From assembly GCF_021531255.1 (NCBI RefSeq), contig NZ_JAFBIO010000010.1, forward strand, positions 1-64,000: a DNA stretch of 64,000 nt. Reading direction: 5' to 3'. Positions 40,303 to 47,998 of the stretch are shown here, piece by piece; the first letter of the stretch is position 1, and every line of letters starts with the position of its first letter. A program made the translations under genes and the position numbers. Below the pieces are notes generated by a model. It ran no database searches, was not told the origin of the DNA, and was given only the letters and a program-made list of their open reading frames with translations. This stretch comes from Allofournierella massiliensis. GTDB taxonomy: Bacteria; Bacillota; Clostridia; Oscillospirales; Ruminococcaceae.

Positions 40303-41265
40303 ATGGTGGACAAAGCCATGCGCTACGCCTATGAGGTGTATAAAGAAAAGAGCTTTTCTCAGGCCGCGAAAAACCTGTATGTGTCCCAGCCGGCCCTGAG
40401 CCTTGCCATCCGCAAGCTGGAGGACCGGTTGGGCCTGCAGATCTTCGACCGCAGCACTACGCCCATCTCCCTTACAGCCGAGGGGCAGGTGTATATCGAT
40501 ACGGCCCAGCGCATCCTGCGGCTGAGCGAGCAGCTGGAAAGCTATATGGATGACCGGCGCCGGCTGCACACCGGCCGGATCACGGTGGGGGCACCCCATC
40601 TGTTCATTGTACACCTGCTGCCGGGCATCATCGGTCAGTTCACCGAAAATTACAGCCAGGTGGATTTTTCCCTGTTGGAGGGCGATACGGTGCAGTTGCG
40701 GGAGATGCTGCTGAAGGATGAGATCGACCTGATCCTGGATACCACCGAGTATGAGCCGGAGCTGATGGTGCAGTATAAGGTGCTGGACGAGACCATTCTG
40801 CTGGCGGTGCCGGCGGCCAACAAGCTGAACCGGAAACTGGCCCGGTACGCCCTGGCACTGGAAGATGTGCAGACCGGCCGCTTTCTGGAGGACCGCTTTG
40901 CCCCCGTGCCCCTGGAAAGTTTCCGGGAAGAGCGCTTTCTCATGCAGCGAAAAGGGCAGGATATGCACTCCCGCTCCCTGGCTCTCTGCCGGGCCTGCGG
41001 CTTTGAGCCAAAAAGCTACCTGCATCTGAACCAGCTGGTTACGGCGCTGGACCTGACCCGCCAGAACCGGGGGCTTACCTTTGTGTCGGATACCAGCGTC
41101 AAGACCCTTTCCAGCGGGGAGGGGCTGGTGTTTTATAAGCTGGCCGGGGAGATGACCAAGCGAAAAGTGTACATCTCCCACCGGAAAAACCGGTATGTGA
41201 GCCTGGCTATGCAGAAGTTCATCAAGCTCACGGCGGGGCATATGACCCCCGCCGAAAGCCCCTGA
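40303..41265 (+). CDS. LysR-family regulator diverging from the 5-oxoproline operon
   Basis: A 320-residue LysR regulator: helix-turn-helix KSFSQAAKNLYVSQPALSLA with IRKLEDRLGLQIFDRS, then an effector-binding domain (RITVGAPHLFIVHLLPGIIG, EIDLILDTTEYEP). Divergence from the ycsI-pxp operon makes it the likely controller of that operon, in place of the IclR-type KipR of Bacillus. ATG 40303 follows GGGAGGGAG. The effector may be 5-oxoproline or glutamate, which is inference from position only. Confidence 0.92.
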   Translation: MVDKAMRYAYEVYKEKSFSQAAKNLYVSQPALSLAIRKLEDRLGLQIFDRSTTPISLTAEGQVYIDTAQRILRLSEQLESYMDDRRRLHTGRITVGAPHLFIVHLLPGIIGQFTENYSQVDFSLLEGDTVQLREMLLKDEIDLILDTTEYEPELMVQYKVLDETILLAVPAANKLNRKLARYALALEDVQTGRFLEDRFAPVPLESFREERFLMQRKGQDMHSRSLALCRACGFEPKSYLHLNQLVTALDLTRQNRGLTFVSDTSVKTLSSGEGLVFYKLAGEMTKRKVYISHRKNRYVSLAMQKFIKLTAGHMTPAESP

Positions 41266-41285
41266 AAAAGAATAGAAAGACAGAA

Positions 41286-41319
41286 AGCGCCCCGGCCGGA
41301 AATTTCCGGCCGGGGCGCT
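41286..41319 (-). terminator. Intrinsic terminator, mainly of putP
   Basis: A perfect 17-bp inverted repeat AGCGCCCCGGCCGGAAA/TTTCCGGCCGGGGCGCT. The minus strand continues with TTTCTGTCTTTC; the plus strand lacks a T run, so it serves the LysR gene less well. Confidence 0.75.
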
Positions 41320-41346
41320 CCCCTATGGAAAAGAGAATACGGAAAC

Positions 41347-42876
41347 TCAAGATTTGGCGGCCGCCTCAAATTCGTCGGCCATGGCCTTGTCGGGGGCGGG
41401 GCTCAGAAGGCTCACCACCACCACCGTCAGCAGGCTGAGCAGGAAGGCGGGCAGCAGCTCGTAAATATCCCAGATGCCGCCCAGGGGGCGCACGGCGTAC
41501 TTCCAGACGAAGATCATCACGCCGCCCACCACCATACCGGCCAGGGCGCCCTGGCTGGTGGCCCGTTTCCAGAACAGGGCGCAGAGCATGACCGCGCCGA
41601 AGGCGCCGCCAAAGCCGGCCCAGGCAAAGCTCACGATGCCAAAGACGCTGGAATCCGGGTCCCGGGCCAGCAGAATACCGATGGCGGCGATGCCCACAAT
41701 GGTGAGCCGGGCTACCCGCAGGCTCTGGGCGGCGGAAAGCTTGAGACCGCCGAAATCCTGCAGGATGTTCTGGGAAACGCTGGAGGCGGCAGCCAACATC
41801 TGGCTGTCCGCGGTGGACATGGTGGCGGCCAGGATGCCCGCCAGCACCAGGCCAGCCAGCAGAGCGGCGGCCACCCCATGGCGGCTGATGAGCTCGGCGA
41901 TCCGCACAATGATGGTCTCACTGTCCGAGCCGGCCAGGAACTCCACCCGGCCGGCGGCGGTCATGCCCAGGCCCACGATGCCGATCAGCACCGCCACGCC
42001 CATGGCGATGACCACCCAGAAGGTGGCAATGCGGCGGCTGAGAACCAGTTCCTTTTCATCCCGGATGGCCATAAAACGCAGCAGGATGTGGGGCATGCCG
42101 AAATAGCCAAGGCCCCAGGCCAGGGTGGAAAGGATGGAGATCAAGCTGTAGGGCTGGGCCGTGCCGGAAACCGGGTCATGGGAGGCGGAGAGGGAAAGAT
42201 ACCCGGGCAGGGAGGCCGCGTTTTCCATGACGGCGTTCCAGCCGCCGGCCGAGATCGCCCCATAGCCCAGCACGCTGATAAGGGCCACGGTCATGACGAT
42301 GGACTGGATCAGGTCGGTGGTGGAAACGGCAAAGAAACCGCCGGTGATGGTGTAGCCCACGATCACCAGGGCGCTCAGGATCATGGCAGTCATATAATCG
42401 GCCCCGAACAGGCTGTGGAACAGTTTGCCGCAGGCGGCAAAGCCCGAGGCGGTGTAGGGCACAAAGAAGATCAGGATGATGAGGGCCGAGATGGCGCTCA
42501 GCAGGTTGGAGCGGTCATGGAACCGGCGGGAAAAGAAATCCGGCAGGGTAATGGCCCCCAGATTGCTGGAATACCGGCGCAGCCGACGGGCCACGATCAG
42601 CCAGTTCAGGTAGGTGCCCACGGCCAGGCCGATGGCTGTCCAGCCCACCTCGCAGCAGCCGGAAAGGTAGGCCAGCCCGGGCAGGCCCATGAGCAGGTAG
42701 CTGGACATATCCGAGGCTTCGGCGCTCATGGCGGTGACGAAGGGGCCCATCTTGCGGCCCCCCAGGTAAAAGTCGGCAGTGGTCTCATTTTTCTTGGAAA
42801 GAAAAACCCCCACCAGGATCATCCCCACTAGGTAGACCGCAATGGTGGCGATCATATACAATGCGTTGGCATCCAT
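41347..42876 (-). CDS. putP: Sodium/proline symporter
   Basis: A 509-residue sodium:solute symporter with about 13 membrane helices. PutP features: TADFYLGGRKMGPFVTAMSA with the following EASDMSSYLLMGLPG, the sodium-site region, GWTAIGLAVGTYLNWL, ITGGFFAVSTTDLIQ, LAWGLGYFGMPHILLRFMAI and ATMSTADSQMLAAASS. It imports proline driven by sodium. ATG 42876 gives MDANALYMIATIAVY; AGGAGG lies rather far upstream (13 nt). A longer in-frame start has no membrane-protein character. The gene is transcribed alone between two terminators. Confidence 0.94.
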   Translation of the reverse strand: MDANALYMIATIAVYLVGMILVGVFLSKKNETTADFYLGGRKMGPFVTAMSAEASDMSSYLLMGLPGLAYLSGCCEVGWTAIGLAVGTYLNWLIVARRLRRYSSNLGAITLPDFFSRRFHDRSNLLSAISALIILIFFVPYTASGFAACGKLFHSLFGADYMTAMILSALVIVGYTITGGFFAVSTTDLIQSIVMTVALISVLGYGAISAGGWNAVMENAASLPGYLSLSASHDPVSGTAQPYSLISILSTLAWGLGYFGMPHILLRFMAIRDEKELVLSRRIATFWVVIAMGVAVLIGIVGLGMTAAGRVEFLAGSDSETIIVRIAELISRHGVAAALLAGLVLAGILAATMSTADSQMLAAASSVSQNILQDFGGLKLSAAQSLRVARLTIVGIAAIGILLARDPDSSVFGIVSFAWAGFGGAFGAVMLCALFWKRATSQGALAGMVVGGVMIFVWKYAVRPLGGIWDIYELLPAFLLSLLTVVVVSLLSPAPDKAMADEFEAAAKS

Positions 42877-43040
42877 GCTGTAAAAGAATCCTCCTAAATA
42901 GCCGGCCCTTGCGAAAAGGGAGCGGCCCGCAAATTTGGCCCGGCATGCGGGACGCCAGTCATTATAGCACAAGAAAAAACAGACTAAAATACAGAACAAA
43001 GTTTAGACGAAAAATGGCAATAACCGGGAATATAAAAAGA

Positions 43041-43078
43041 AAAAAGCATCGTTTTAAACTTTAAAACGATGCTTTTTA
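43041..43078. terminator. Bidirectional intrinsic terminator
   Basis: AAAAAGCATCGTTTTAAA pairs with TTTAAAACGATGCTTTTT. On the minus strand it ends the TetR gene ahead of putP. Confidence 0.88.
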
Positions 43079-43109
43079 TATGGGCAAAAACTGTACTTTA
43101 TCAAGAAAA

Positions 43110-43739
43110 TCACGGGAACAAAATATTTCCCGCCGGGGGCGCCAGCCGTTTGGGGCCCAGCTGGTAGTCGTTGAGGAAGCGGCGCATCATGCCCGAGCCG
43201 TAATCGGCCAGGGAATATTCGCCGCTGCACAGGCACCAGTCGTACATCAGGGCCCGCTCGGCCAGGGCATAGGCCTTCACAAACTCGTTGGCGGTGATAT
43301 CCTCCCGGATCTCCCCTCGCTGCTGCCCTTCCAGGCAAAGCCGGCGCAGCAGCCGGTAATAGACCCGGTTGTGGTCCAGCAGGTGCTTGTCCCCCCGGGT
43401 GATCAGCTGGCTGGAAAGCAGCCGGCCCAGCAGTTCCAGGCTCACCGAATTTTCAATGTAGCCGAACAGCTGCCGGTTCAGGAACAACAGGCTCTCAAAC
43501 CGGTTCCCGTCCGGGTCCAGCTGGGCTTCCAGTTCCTGATACTTTTCGTCGAACAGATAGGAGAGGCTGGAAAGCAGAGTGTCTTTCCCCTCAAAATAGT
43601 GGTAAAAGCTGCCCTTGCTGGTGGAGCTGGCCTCGATGATCTCCTCCACCGTGGTGTTTTCGTAGCCCTGCTCGTAAAACAGTTTCCAGGCAGCGGCGAT
43701 GATCCGGCCCCGGGTGTTGCGGGTTCGTTTTCTGGCCAT
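43110..43739 (-). CDS. TetR-family transcriptional regulator
   Basis: A 209-residue TetR regulator with the N-terminal DNA-binding helices IIAAAWKLFYEQGYENTTVE and EIIEASSTSKGSFYHYFEGKD, then an all-helical ligand-binding part rich in aromatic residues. It follows the small membrane protein gene by 24 bp on the same strand, so the two are probably cotranscribed. The ligand and targets are unknown; the immediate partner gene is the best candidate target. Confidence 0.92.
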   Translation of the reverse strand: MARKRTRNTRGRIIAAAWKLFYEQGYENTTVEEIIEASSTSKGSFYHYFEGKDTLLSSLSYLFDEKYQELEAQLDPDGNRFESLLFLNRQLFGYIENSVSLELLGRLLSSQLITRGDKHLLDHNRVYYRLLRRLCLEGQQRGEIREDITANEFVKAYALAERALMYDWCLCSGEYSLADYGSGMMRRFLNDYQLGPKRLAPPAGNILFP

Positions 43740-43763
43740 TGGGCGGTCCCCCTCTTTCTGTCC

Positions 43764-44165
43764 TCAGGCGATGGAGTAAACGGCGGCGCTGGTGACCCCT
43801 TCCTGGGCCTGGGTACGGGCGGTGATCCCCTCGGCAAAATAGAGCACCAGCGCCAGGGCAATCACGCCCAGGGCCAATACCAGCCACTTGACCCAGCCGG
43901 GCATCCCCTTGGTGGCGCTGGGCAGGAAGGAGCGGCTCTGCACATACAGGGATTTTTCGTTCAGGTCCTCCAGCAGCTGAAGCACCACCCACCGGCTTTC
44001 CCGGGGCGGCAGCAGCAACCGGCCGCCCTGGTGCAGGTCGCCCATCATGGCGGCGGCGCTTTCCAACTCGGCCAGGCGCACCCCGCCCGGGTTGCCGGTC
44101 CGGGCGCACCAATCGTCATATACTTCCTTCAGCAGCGCCATGAGCTGCCCGTTTTGTTCTTCCAT
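43764..44165 (-). CDS. Small membrane protein of unknown function
   Basis: A 133-residue protein with a cytoplasmic N-terminal part (about 90 residues, with RLLLPPRESRWVVLQLLEDL) and one C-terminal membrane helix (WVKWLVLALGVIALALVLYF, about residues 92-111), followed by a short exported tail. No family is recognised. It starts at ATG 44165 with GGAAAAGGA upstream, has an extended -10 promoter (TGGTATACT on the minus strand, about 44230-44240), and is cotranscribed with the tetR-type gene. Confidence 0.7.
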   Translation of the reverse strand: MEEQNGQLMALLKEVYDDWCARTGNPGGVRLAELESAAAMMGDLHQGGRLLLPPRESRWVVLQLLEDLNEKSLYVQSRSFLPSATKGMPGWVKWLVLALGVIALALVLYFAEGITARTQAQEGVTSAAVYSIA

Positions 44166-44324
44166 GGGTCTTGTCCTTTTCCTTGCAGGGATACTGACGG
44201 CCCAAAGGCCGGAAAGTTTCGGTTACATAACAGTATACCACATCCGGGGGCCGGGTTCTTGGCCGGTTTGTAAATTTTTCTTAACACGGGCCTCCCGCCG
44301 GCGGGCCGGGGCAGGGAAAAAGGC

Positions 44325-44831
44325 TCAAGAAGGGGAAAGATCTTCCGGGTTGACCCGCAGCCGGAAATAGAGGGTGGGGTCTCCCTCCTCGGTATAGGTT
44401 TCAAAGGTGCCGGTCAGTACCGCCTGGGCGCCCTCTTTCGGGTAATCTTCCGGGCCGCTCTCCCCTTCCAGCACAAACTCCAGCCCCTGGCTGCAGCAGG
44501 CGGCGGCATCGCTCACATACAAAAAGTAATAGGTCTTTTGGGGGCCGGGGGCCGAATAGTATTCTCCGGCCACCTTCACGGTCTGACCCTCATAGGCGGC
44601 CGGGTCCAGGGTCATCTGGCAGACCACCGCATAGACCATGTTGGCCCCCATCTGGGTCAGGTCCACATCCGGCTCGTTTTCTTTTGGAGGGGTCTGGGCG
44701 TTGGAAGAGGCATCCTGGCCGGCGCTTTCGGCATCCTGGCTTCCCGGGGCGGCAGAGGAAGCCGGGGAAGAACCGCAGCCGGTCAGGGCCAGGGCCCCGG
44801 CCAGAAAAAGGCCGGGAAGAAGCTGTTTCAT
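44325..44831 (-). CDS. Lipoprotein at the end of the zinc-uptake operon
   Basis: A 168-residue lipoprotein: signal peptide with lipobox LTGC, a Ser/Ala-rich linker of about 35 residues, then a domain with MGANMVYAVVCQMTLDPAAY, GQTVKVAGEYYSA, YYFLYVSDAAACCSQGLEFV and AVLTGTFETYTEEGDPTLYF. The alternating strands and EGQTVKVxGxY pattern look like an OB-fold, as in small proteins often found after znuB genes in Clostridia. The Cys pair and acidic residues could bind zinc, but that is inference. The start overlaps the znuB stop (ATGA), so it is translationally coupled to the transporter. Confidence 0.75.
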   Translation of the reverse strand: MKQLLPGLFLAGALALTGCGSSPASSAAPGSQDAESAGQDASSNAQTPPKENEPDVDLTQMGANMVYAVVCQMTLDPAAYEGQTVKVAGEYYSAPGPQKTYYFLYVSDAAACCSQGLEFVLEGESGPEDYPKEGAQAVLTGTFETYTEEGDPTLYFRLRVNPEDLSPS

Positions 44832-45667
44832 GTCCGCCCTCCCAGCCGGGCCAGCCCGCAGGCAGCCAGAAACACCAGAATATAGACGCAGACGATGGAA
44901 GCGCCCACCGGGGTGGAGGCCAGGATGGAGAAGATCAGCCCCGCCCCAGCGCAGAGCACCGAGATCAGGCAGGCGGCCACCGTCACCGTGCCGAAGCTTT
45001 TGAACAGCCGCATGGCGGTGAGGGCGGGGAAGACGATGAGGGCCGATACCAGCAGGGAACCCACCAGGTTCATGGCCAGCACGATGACCGCCGCGGCCAC
45101 GCAGGCAATGAGCAGGTTCAGCCGCCCGGCCCCCAACCCGGCAGCCCGGGCAAAGGTCTCGTCAAAGGTCACGGCAAAGATGCGATGGTAGAAAACAAGG
45201 AAAAAGAGGATGACCAGCACCGAGAGCCCCAGGCAGGCCCACACGTCGGCGGGGGTGAGGGTGAGGATGGAGGTGGCCCCGAACAGGGTGGTGCACACAT
45301 CCCCCGACAGGTTGGAGGATTTGGAAAAGACGTTGAGCAGCAGATAGCCCACGGCCAGGGCACCCACCGACAGCATGGCGATGGCGGCGTCCCCCTTCAG
45401 CCGGGCGTTCTGGCCCGAGCGCAGCAGCAGCACGGCGGTGAGCACCGTCACCGGCAGCACCAGGATCATATCGCTGGCCAGATCCAGCACAGTGGCGGCG
45501 GCCAGGGCCCCGAAAGCCACATGGGAGAGGCCGTCCCCGATAAAGGAAAACCGCTTGAGCACCAGGCTCACCCCCAACAGGGAGGAGGAAAGGGCGATGA
45601 GCAGCCCCACGACTAGGGCATAGCGGACAAAGGGATAGCTGAAATACAGCGCCAGGGTCTCAAGCAT
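44828..45667 (-). CDS. znuB: Zinc ABC transporter permease
   Basis: A 279-residue permease of the metal-ion ABC-3 family with about eight membrane helices. Motifs: FVRYALVVGLLIALSSSLLG, LVLKRFSFIGDGLSHVAFGA (the ATPase-contact region), and AVIVLAMNLVGSLLVSALIV. It forms the zinc channel with ZnuC and receives zinc from ZnuA. ATG 45667 follows GAAAGGAG and overlaps the znuC end by 8 bp. Confidence 0.93.
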   Translation of the reverse strand: MLETLALYFSYPFVRYALVVGLLIALSSSLLGVSLVLKRFSFIGDGLSHVAFGALAAATVLDLASDMILVLPVTVLTAVLLLRSGQNARLKGDAAIAMLSVGALAVGYLLLNVFSKSSNLSGDVCTTLFGATSILTLTPADVWACLGLSVLVILFFLVFYHRIFAVTFDETFARAAGLGAGRLNLLIACVAAAVIVLAMNLVGSLLVSALIVFPALTAMRLFKSFGTVTVAACLISVLCAGAGLIFSILASTPVGASIVCVYILVFLAACGLARLGGRT

Positions 45668-46376
45668 CTTCTTCTCCTTTCGCCATGGCCAGGCAGGCAC
45701 GGCCCACCTCGCTTTGCAGATAGGCCTCCCGAGGGCCGAAGAACAGGGGCCGGTGGGCCAGGTGCAGCACATGGCTGGCGTACCGGGCGGCGGCGGGCAG
45801 GTCGTGGCTCACCGTGATGACGGTGAGCCCTTCCCGGTTGAGGCGGGCGATCAGCTCGTACATTTCCCGGGCGGCGGAAGGGTCCAGCCCGGAGGTGGGC
45901 TCGTCCAGCAAAAGCACCCGCTGGGCAGCGCAGAGAGCCCGGGCCAACAGGACCCGCTGCTGCTGGCCGCCGGAAAGCTCCCGGTAGCAGCGGCGGGCCA
46001 GCCCGGCAATGCCCAGCCGTTCCAGGTCGGCCTGGGCCTCGGCCTTTTCGGCCCGGCTGTAAAAGGGGCGGCGGCCCATCCGATTCAGGCAGCCGGAGCG
46101 GACGATCTCCTCCACCGAGGCGGGGAAATCCCGCTGGGCGGGGGTCTGCTGGGGCAGATAGCCGATCTGGTCAGCCCGCAGCCCGCCGCCCAGCTCCACC
46201 TTCCCCGAAAGGGGCGGGATCAGCCGCAGCAGAGTTTTGATGAGGGTGCTCTTGCCCGAGCCGTTTTCCCCCAGAATGAACAGGTAATCCCCCTGGTTCA
46301 CCTGAAAGCTCAGGCCGTTCACCACGGCCTGGCCCTCATATCCCAAAACAAGATCTTCACAGAGCAGTTGCGTCAT
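45660..46376 (-). CDS. znuC: Zinc ABC transporter ATP-binding protein
   Basis: A 238-residue ABC ATPase: Walker A GENGSGKST, Q-loop YLPQQ, signature LSGGQQQRV, Walker B VLLLDEPT, and switch His in VSHD. Size and position between znuA and znuB identify it as the zinc transporter ATPase; manganese or iron are less likely given the His-rich ZnuA and adjoining Zur-like regulator. ATG 46376 follows GGAAAGGAAG. Confidence 0.94.
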   Translation of the reverse strand: MTQLLCEDLVLGYEGQAVVNGLSFQVNQGDYLFILGENGSGKSTLIKTLLRLIPPLSGKVELGGGLRADQIGYLPQQTPAQRDFPASVEEIVRSGCLNRMGRRPFYSRAEKAEAQADLERLGIAGLARRCYRELSGGQQQRVLLARALCAAQRVLLLDEPTSGLDPSAAREMYELIARLNREGLTVITVSHDLPAAARYASHVLHLAHRPLFFGPREAYLQSEVGRACLAMAKGEEDA

Positions 46377-46397
46377 GGAACTTCCTTTCCCTCAACG

Positions 46398-47411
46398 TCA
46401 GGCCAGGGCGGCCTGCAGCACGGTGAGATTTTCTTCCATCAGGCCCAGATAGCTGGCCCCGGCCTCCACCTGCTGGGGGGAGACTGCCTGCATGGAATCC
46501 AGCACCAGGATCTCCTGATCCTGGGATTGGGTATTCCGGATGATGGTGGAAGCCAGATCTTCGCTGGAACCTTCCAGAATCAGCACGGCAGGCAGATCCT
46601 CGCTTTCCAGCCGGTCGGCCAGGAAGGCCACCGTCTCAAAGCTGGCCTCGCTGTCGGCGCTGCAGCCGGAAAAGGCCGCGTAACAGGTCAGGTCATAGTC
46701 AGCGGCCAGGTAGCAGAAGGGAAAACGGTCCCCCACCAGCAGGGTATGGCGAGGGGCCTGAGCCAGGCTTTCGGTATACCGGTCGTCCAGCTCCTTCAGG
46801 GCCTGGTCGTAGCGCTGGCTGTTATCCTGGTAAAGTTCCGCCTTGGCCTCGTCCGCTTCCATCAGGGCCTGGCTGAGCCCCGCACAGGCCTCCCGGGCGT
46901 TTTTCAGGGAGAGCCAGACATGCTCGTCGGCCTCCTCTTCATGGTCATGGTCGTGGTCCTCTTCTTTCATGCCTTCCAGCTGGGGCACCGGCAGCAGCCG
47001 GTCGGCCAGAAGTTCCATGGCCGAAAGGTCCTGTCTTTCCTGGCTGGGGGCCTGGGCCAGCACCTGCTCTACCCAGGCGTCCGATTCGCCCCCCACATAG
47101 AAGAACAGGTCGGCCTGGGTGATAGTCAGGATATCCTGGGCGGTGGGCTGGTAGCTGTGCAGGTCGGTGCCGCCCTGCTGCAGCAGCACCAGCTGGGCGC
47201 CGGAACCCTCGGTGAGCTGACGGGCCCAGTCATACAGGGGAAAGGTGGTGCATACGATCTTCAGCGGTTCATCTTCCTGACTGGGCACGGAGGCCGGGGC
47301 GGAAGAAGAGGCTGAGGGGGCGGAGGCACAGCCGGCCAGGCAGGCCCCCAGCACCAGCGCCGGGAGAGCTGCGCACAGGGCGCGGCCCAGCGGGGCGAAG
47401 GATCTTTTCAT
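46398..47411 (-). CDS. znuA: Zinc ABC transporter substrate-binding lipoprotein
   Basis: A 337-residue binding lipoprotein with lipobox LAGC (C28) and a short Ser/Pro linker. The cluster A-I fold is indicated by IVCTTFPLYDWARQL, the metal-site His in GTDLHSYQPTAQDI, the acidic His-rich loop EEDHDHDHEEEADEHVWLS (typical of zinc-specific members), GDRFPFCYLAADYDL (where the second site usually has His) and the C-terminal VLDSM. In other ZnuA proteins the third ligand is a His; here the HAAF-like region reads GDRFPFCYLA, so one ligand may differ. ATG 47411 follows AAAAGGAGT. Confidence 0.9.
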   Translation of the reverse strand: MKRSFAPLGRALCAALPALVLGACLAGCASAPSASSSAPASVPSQEDEPLKIVCTTFPLYDWARQLTEGSGAQLVLLQQGGTDLHSYQPTAQDILTITQADLFFYVGGESDAWVEQVLAQAPSQERQDLSAMELLADRLLPVPQLEGMKEEDHDHDHEEEADEHVWLSLKNAREACAGLSQALMEADEAKAELYQDNSQRYDQALKELDDRYTESLAQAPRHTLLVGDRFPFCYLAADYDLTCYAAFSGCSADSEASFETVAFLADRLESEDLPAVLILEGSSEDLASTIIRNTQSQDQEILVLDSMQAVSPQQVEAGASYLGLMEENLTVLQAALA

Positions 47412-47467
47412 GATATACTCCTTTTTATTTAAGTGGCAGAAGCGGCCGCGGTGCGGCCCGGACCCTC

Positions 47468-47872
47468 TCAGGCGGGGGCGGTGCGGCAGTTTTCGCACAG
47501 GCCGAAGAGGACGGTATCCCCTTCACTCACCGAAAAATGGTACTTTTTGTCGATCATGCGCACCAGCTCCAGGCTTTCCTCATGGCCCATATGCACCATC
47601 TGCCCGCAGATCGAGCATTTCAGGTGCAGGTGGGTGCGGCAGCTTTCCCCCATCATCTGGTAAAGAAACTGCCGGCTGGTCCCCCGCACAAAACGCTTGA
47701 CCCGCCCCTCCTGCACCAGCAGGGGCATCAGCCGGTACAGGGTGCTCTTGCCGGGGGCATGCTCCCGGCCTTCCAGGGCGGCGGCCAGTTCCTCTATGGT
47801 AAAGGCCTGGCGGGAATGTTCCCGCAAAAAATCCAACAGGAGTTTTTTCTGTGCAGTTTGGTAATGCGCCAT
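47468..47872 (-). CDS. Fur-family regulator, probably Zur
   Basis: A 134-residue Fur-family repressor. The winged helix (FTIEELAAALEGREHAPGKS, then TLYRLMPLLVQEGRVKRF) is followed by a dimer domain with THLHLKCSICGQMVHMGH and the C-terminal FGLCENC; the two CxxC pairs form the structural zinc site. As first gene of an operon with znuACB it is most likely the zinc sensor Zur. ATG 47872 follows GAGG; an in-frame ATG at 47905 overlaps the -10 box and so lies upstream of the transcript. Confidence 0.9.
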   Translation of the reverse strand: MAHYQTAQKKLLLDFLREHSRQAFTIEELAAALEGREHAPGKSTLYRLMPLLVQEGRVKRFVRGTSRQFLYQMMGESCRTHLHLKCSICGQMVHMGHEESLELVRMIDKKYHFSVSEGDTVLFGLCENCRTAPA

Positions 47873-47883
47873 GGTTCTACCTC

Positions 47884-47899
47884 GTAAATTAAGAGTTAC
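47884..47899. promoter_or_regulatory. Inverted repeat at the zur-znu start site (candidate operator)
   Basis: GTAA-N8-TTAC, with outer bases giving GAGTAA against TTACGA on the minus strand, sits on the expected transcription start of the zur operon. It does not match the spacing of the classical Zur box, so the assignment is tentative. Confidence 0.35.
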
Positions 47900-47905
47900 T
47901 CTCAT

Positions 47906-47933
47906 ATTATAAGGGGCTTTTGGGGATTGTCAA
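47906..47933 (-). promoter_or_regulatory. Strong promoter of the zur-znuACB operon
   Basis: On the minus strand perfect TTGACA (47928-47933) and perfect TATAAT (47906-47911) are 16 bp apart; the start site would lie about 27 nt before the zur ATG. Confidence 0.88.
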
Positions 47934-47946
47934 GGATTTTCCGGGC

Positions 47947-47975
47947 TTGCGGCAGGTGGGATTTCATGGTACACT
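47947..47975 (+). promoter_or_regulatory. Promoter of the anchored exported protein gene
   Basis: TTGCGG (47947-47952) and TACACT (47970-47975) with a 17-bp spacer. It lies back to back with the zur promoter. Confidence 0.55.
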
Positions 47976-47998
47976 CGGGCCGAAAGGGGGGCGAAAGG

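Noticed and set aside
47873-47905. Upstream ATG start for the Zur-like gene
   Set aside because: ATG 47905 overlaps the -10 box, so it cannot be within the transcript from that promoter; the ATG at 47872 has GAGG at proper spacing.
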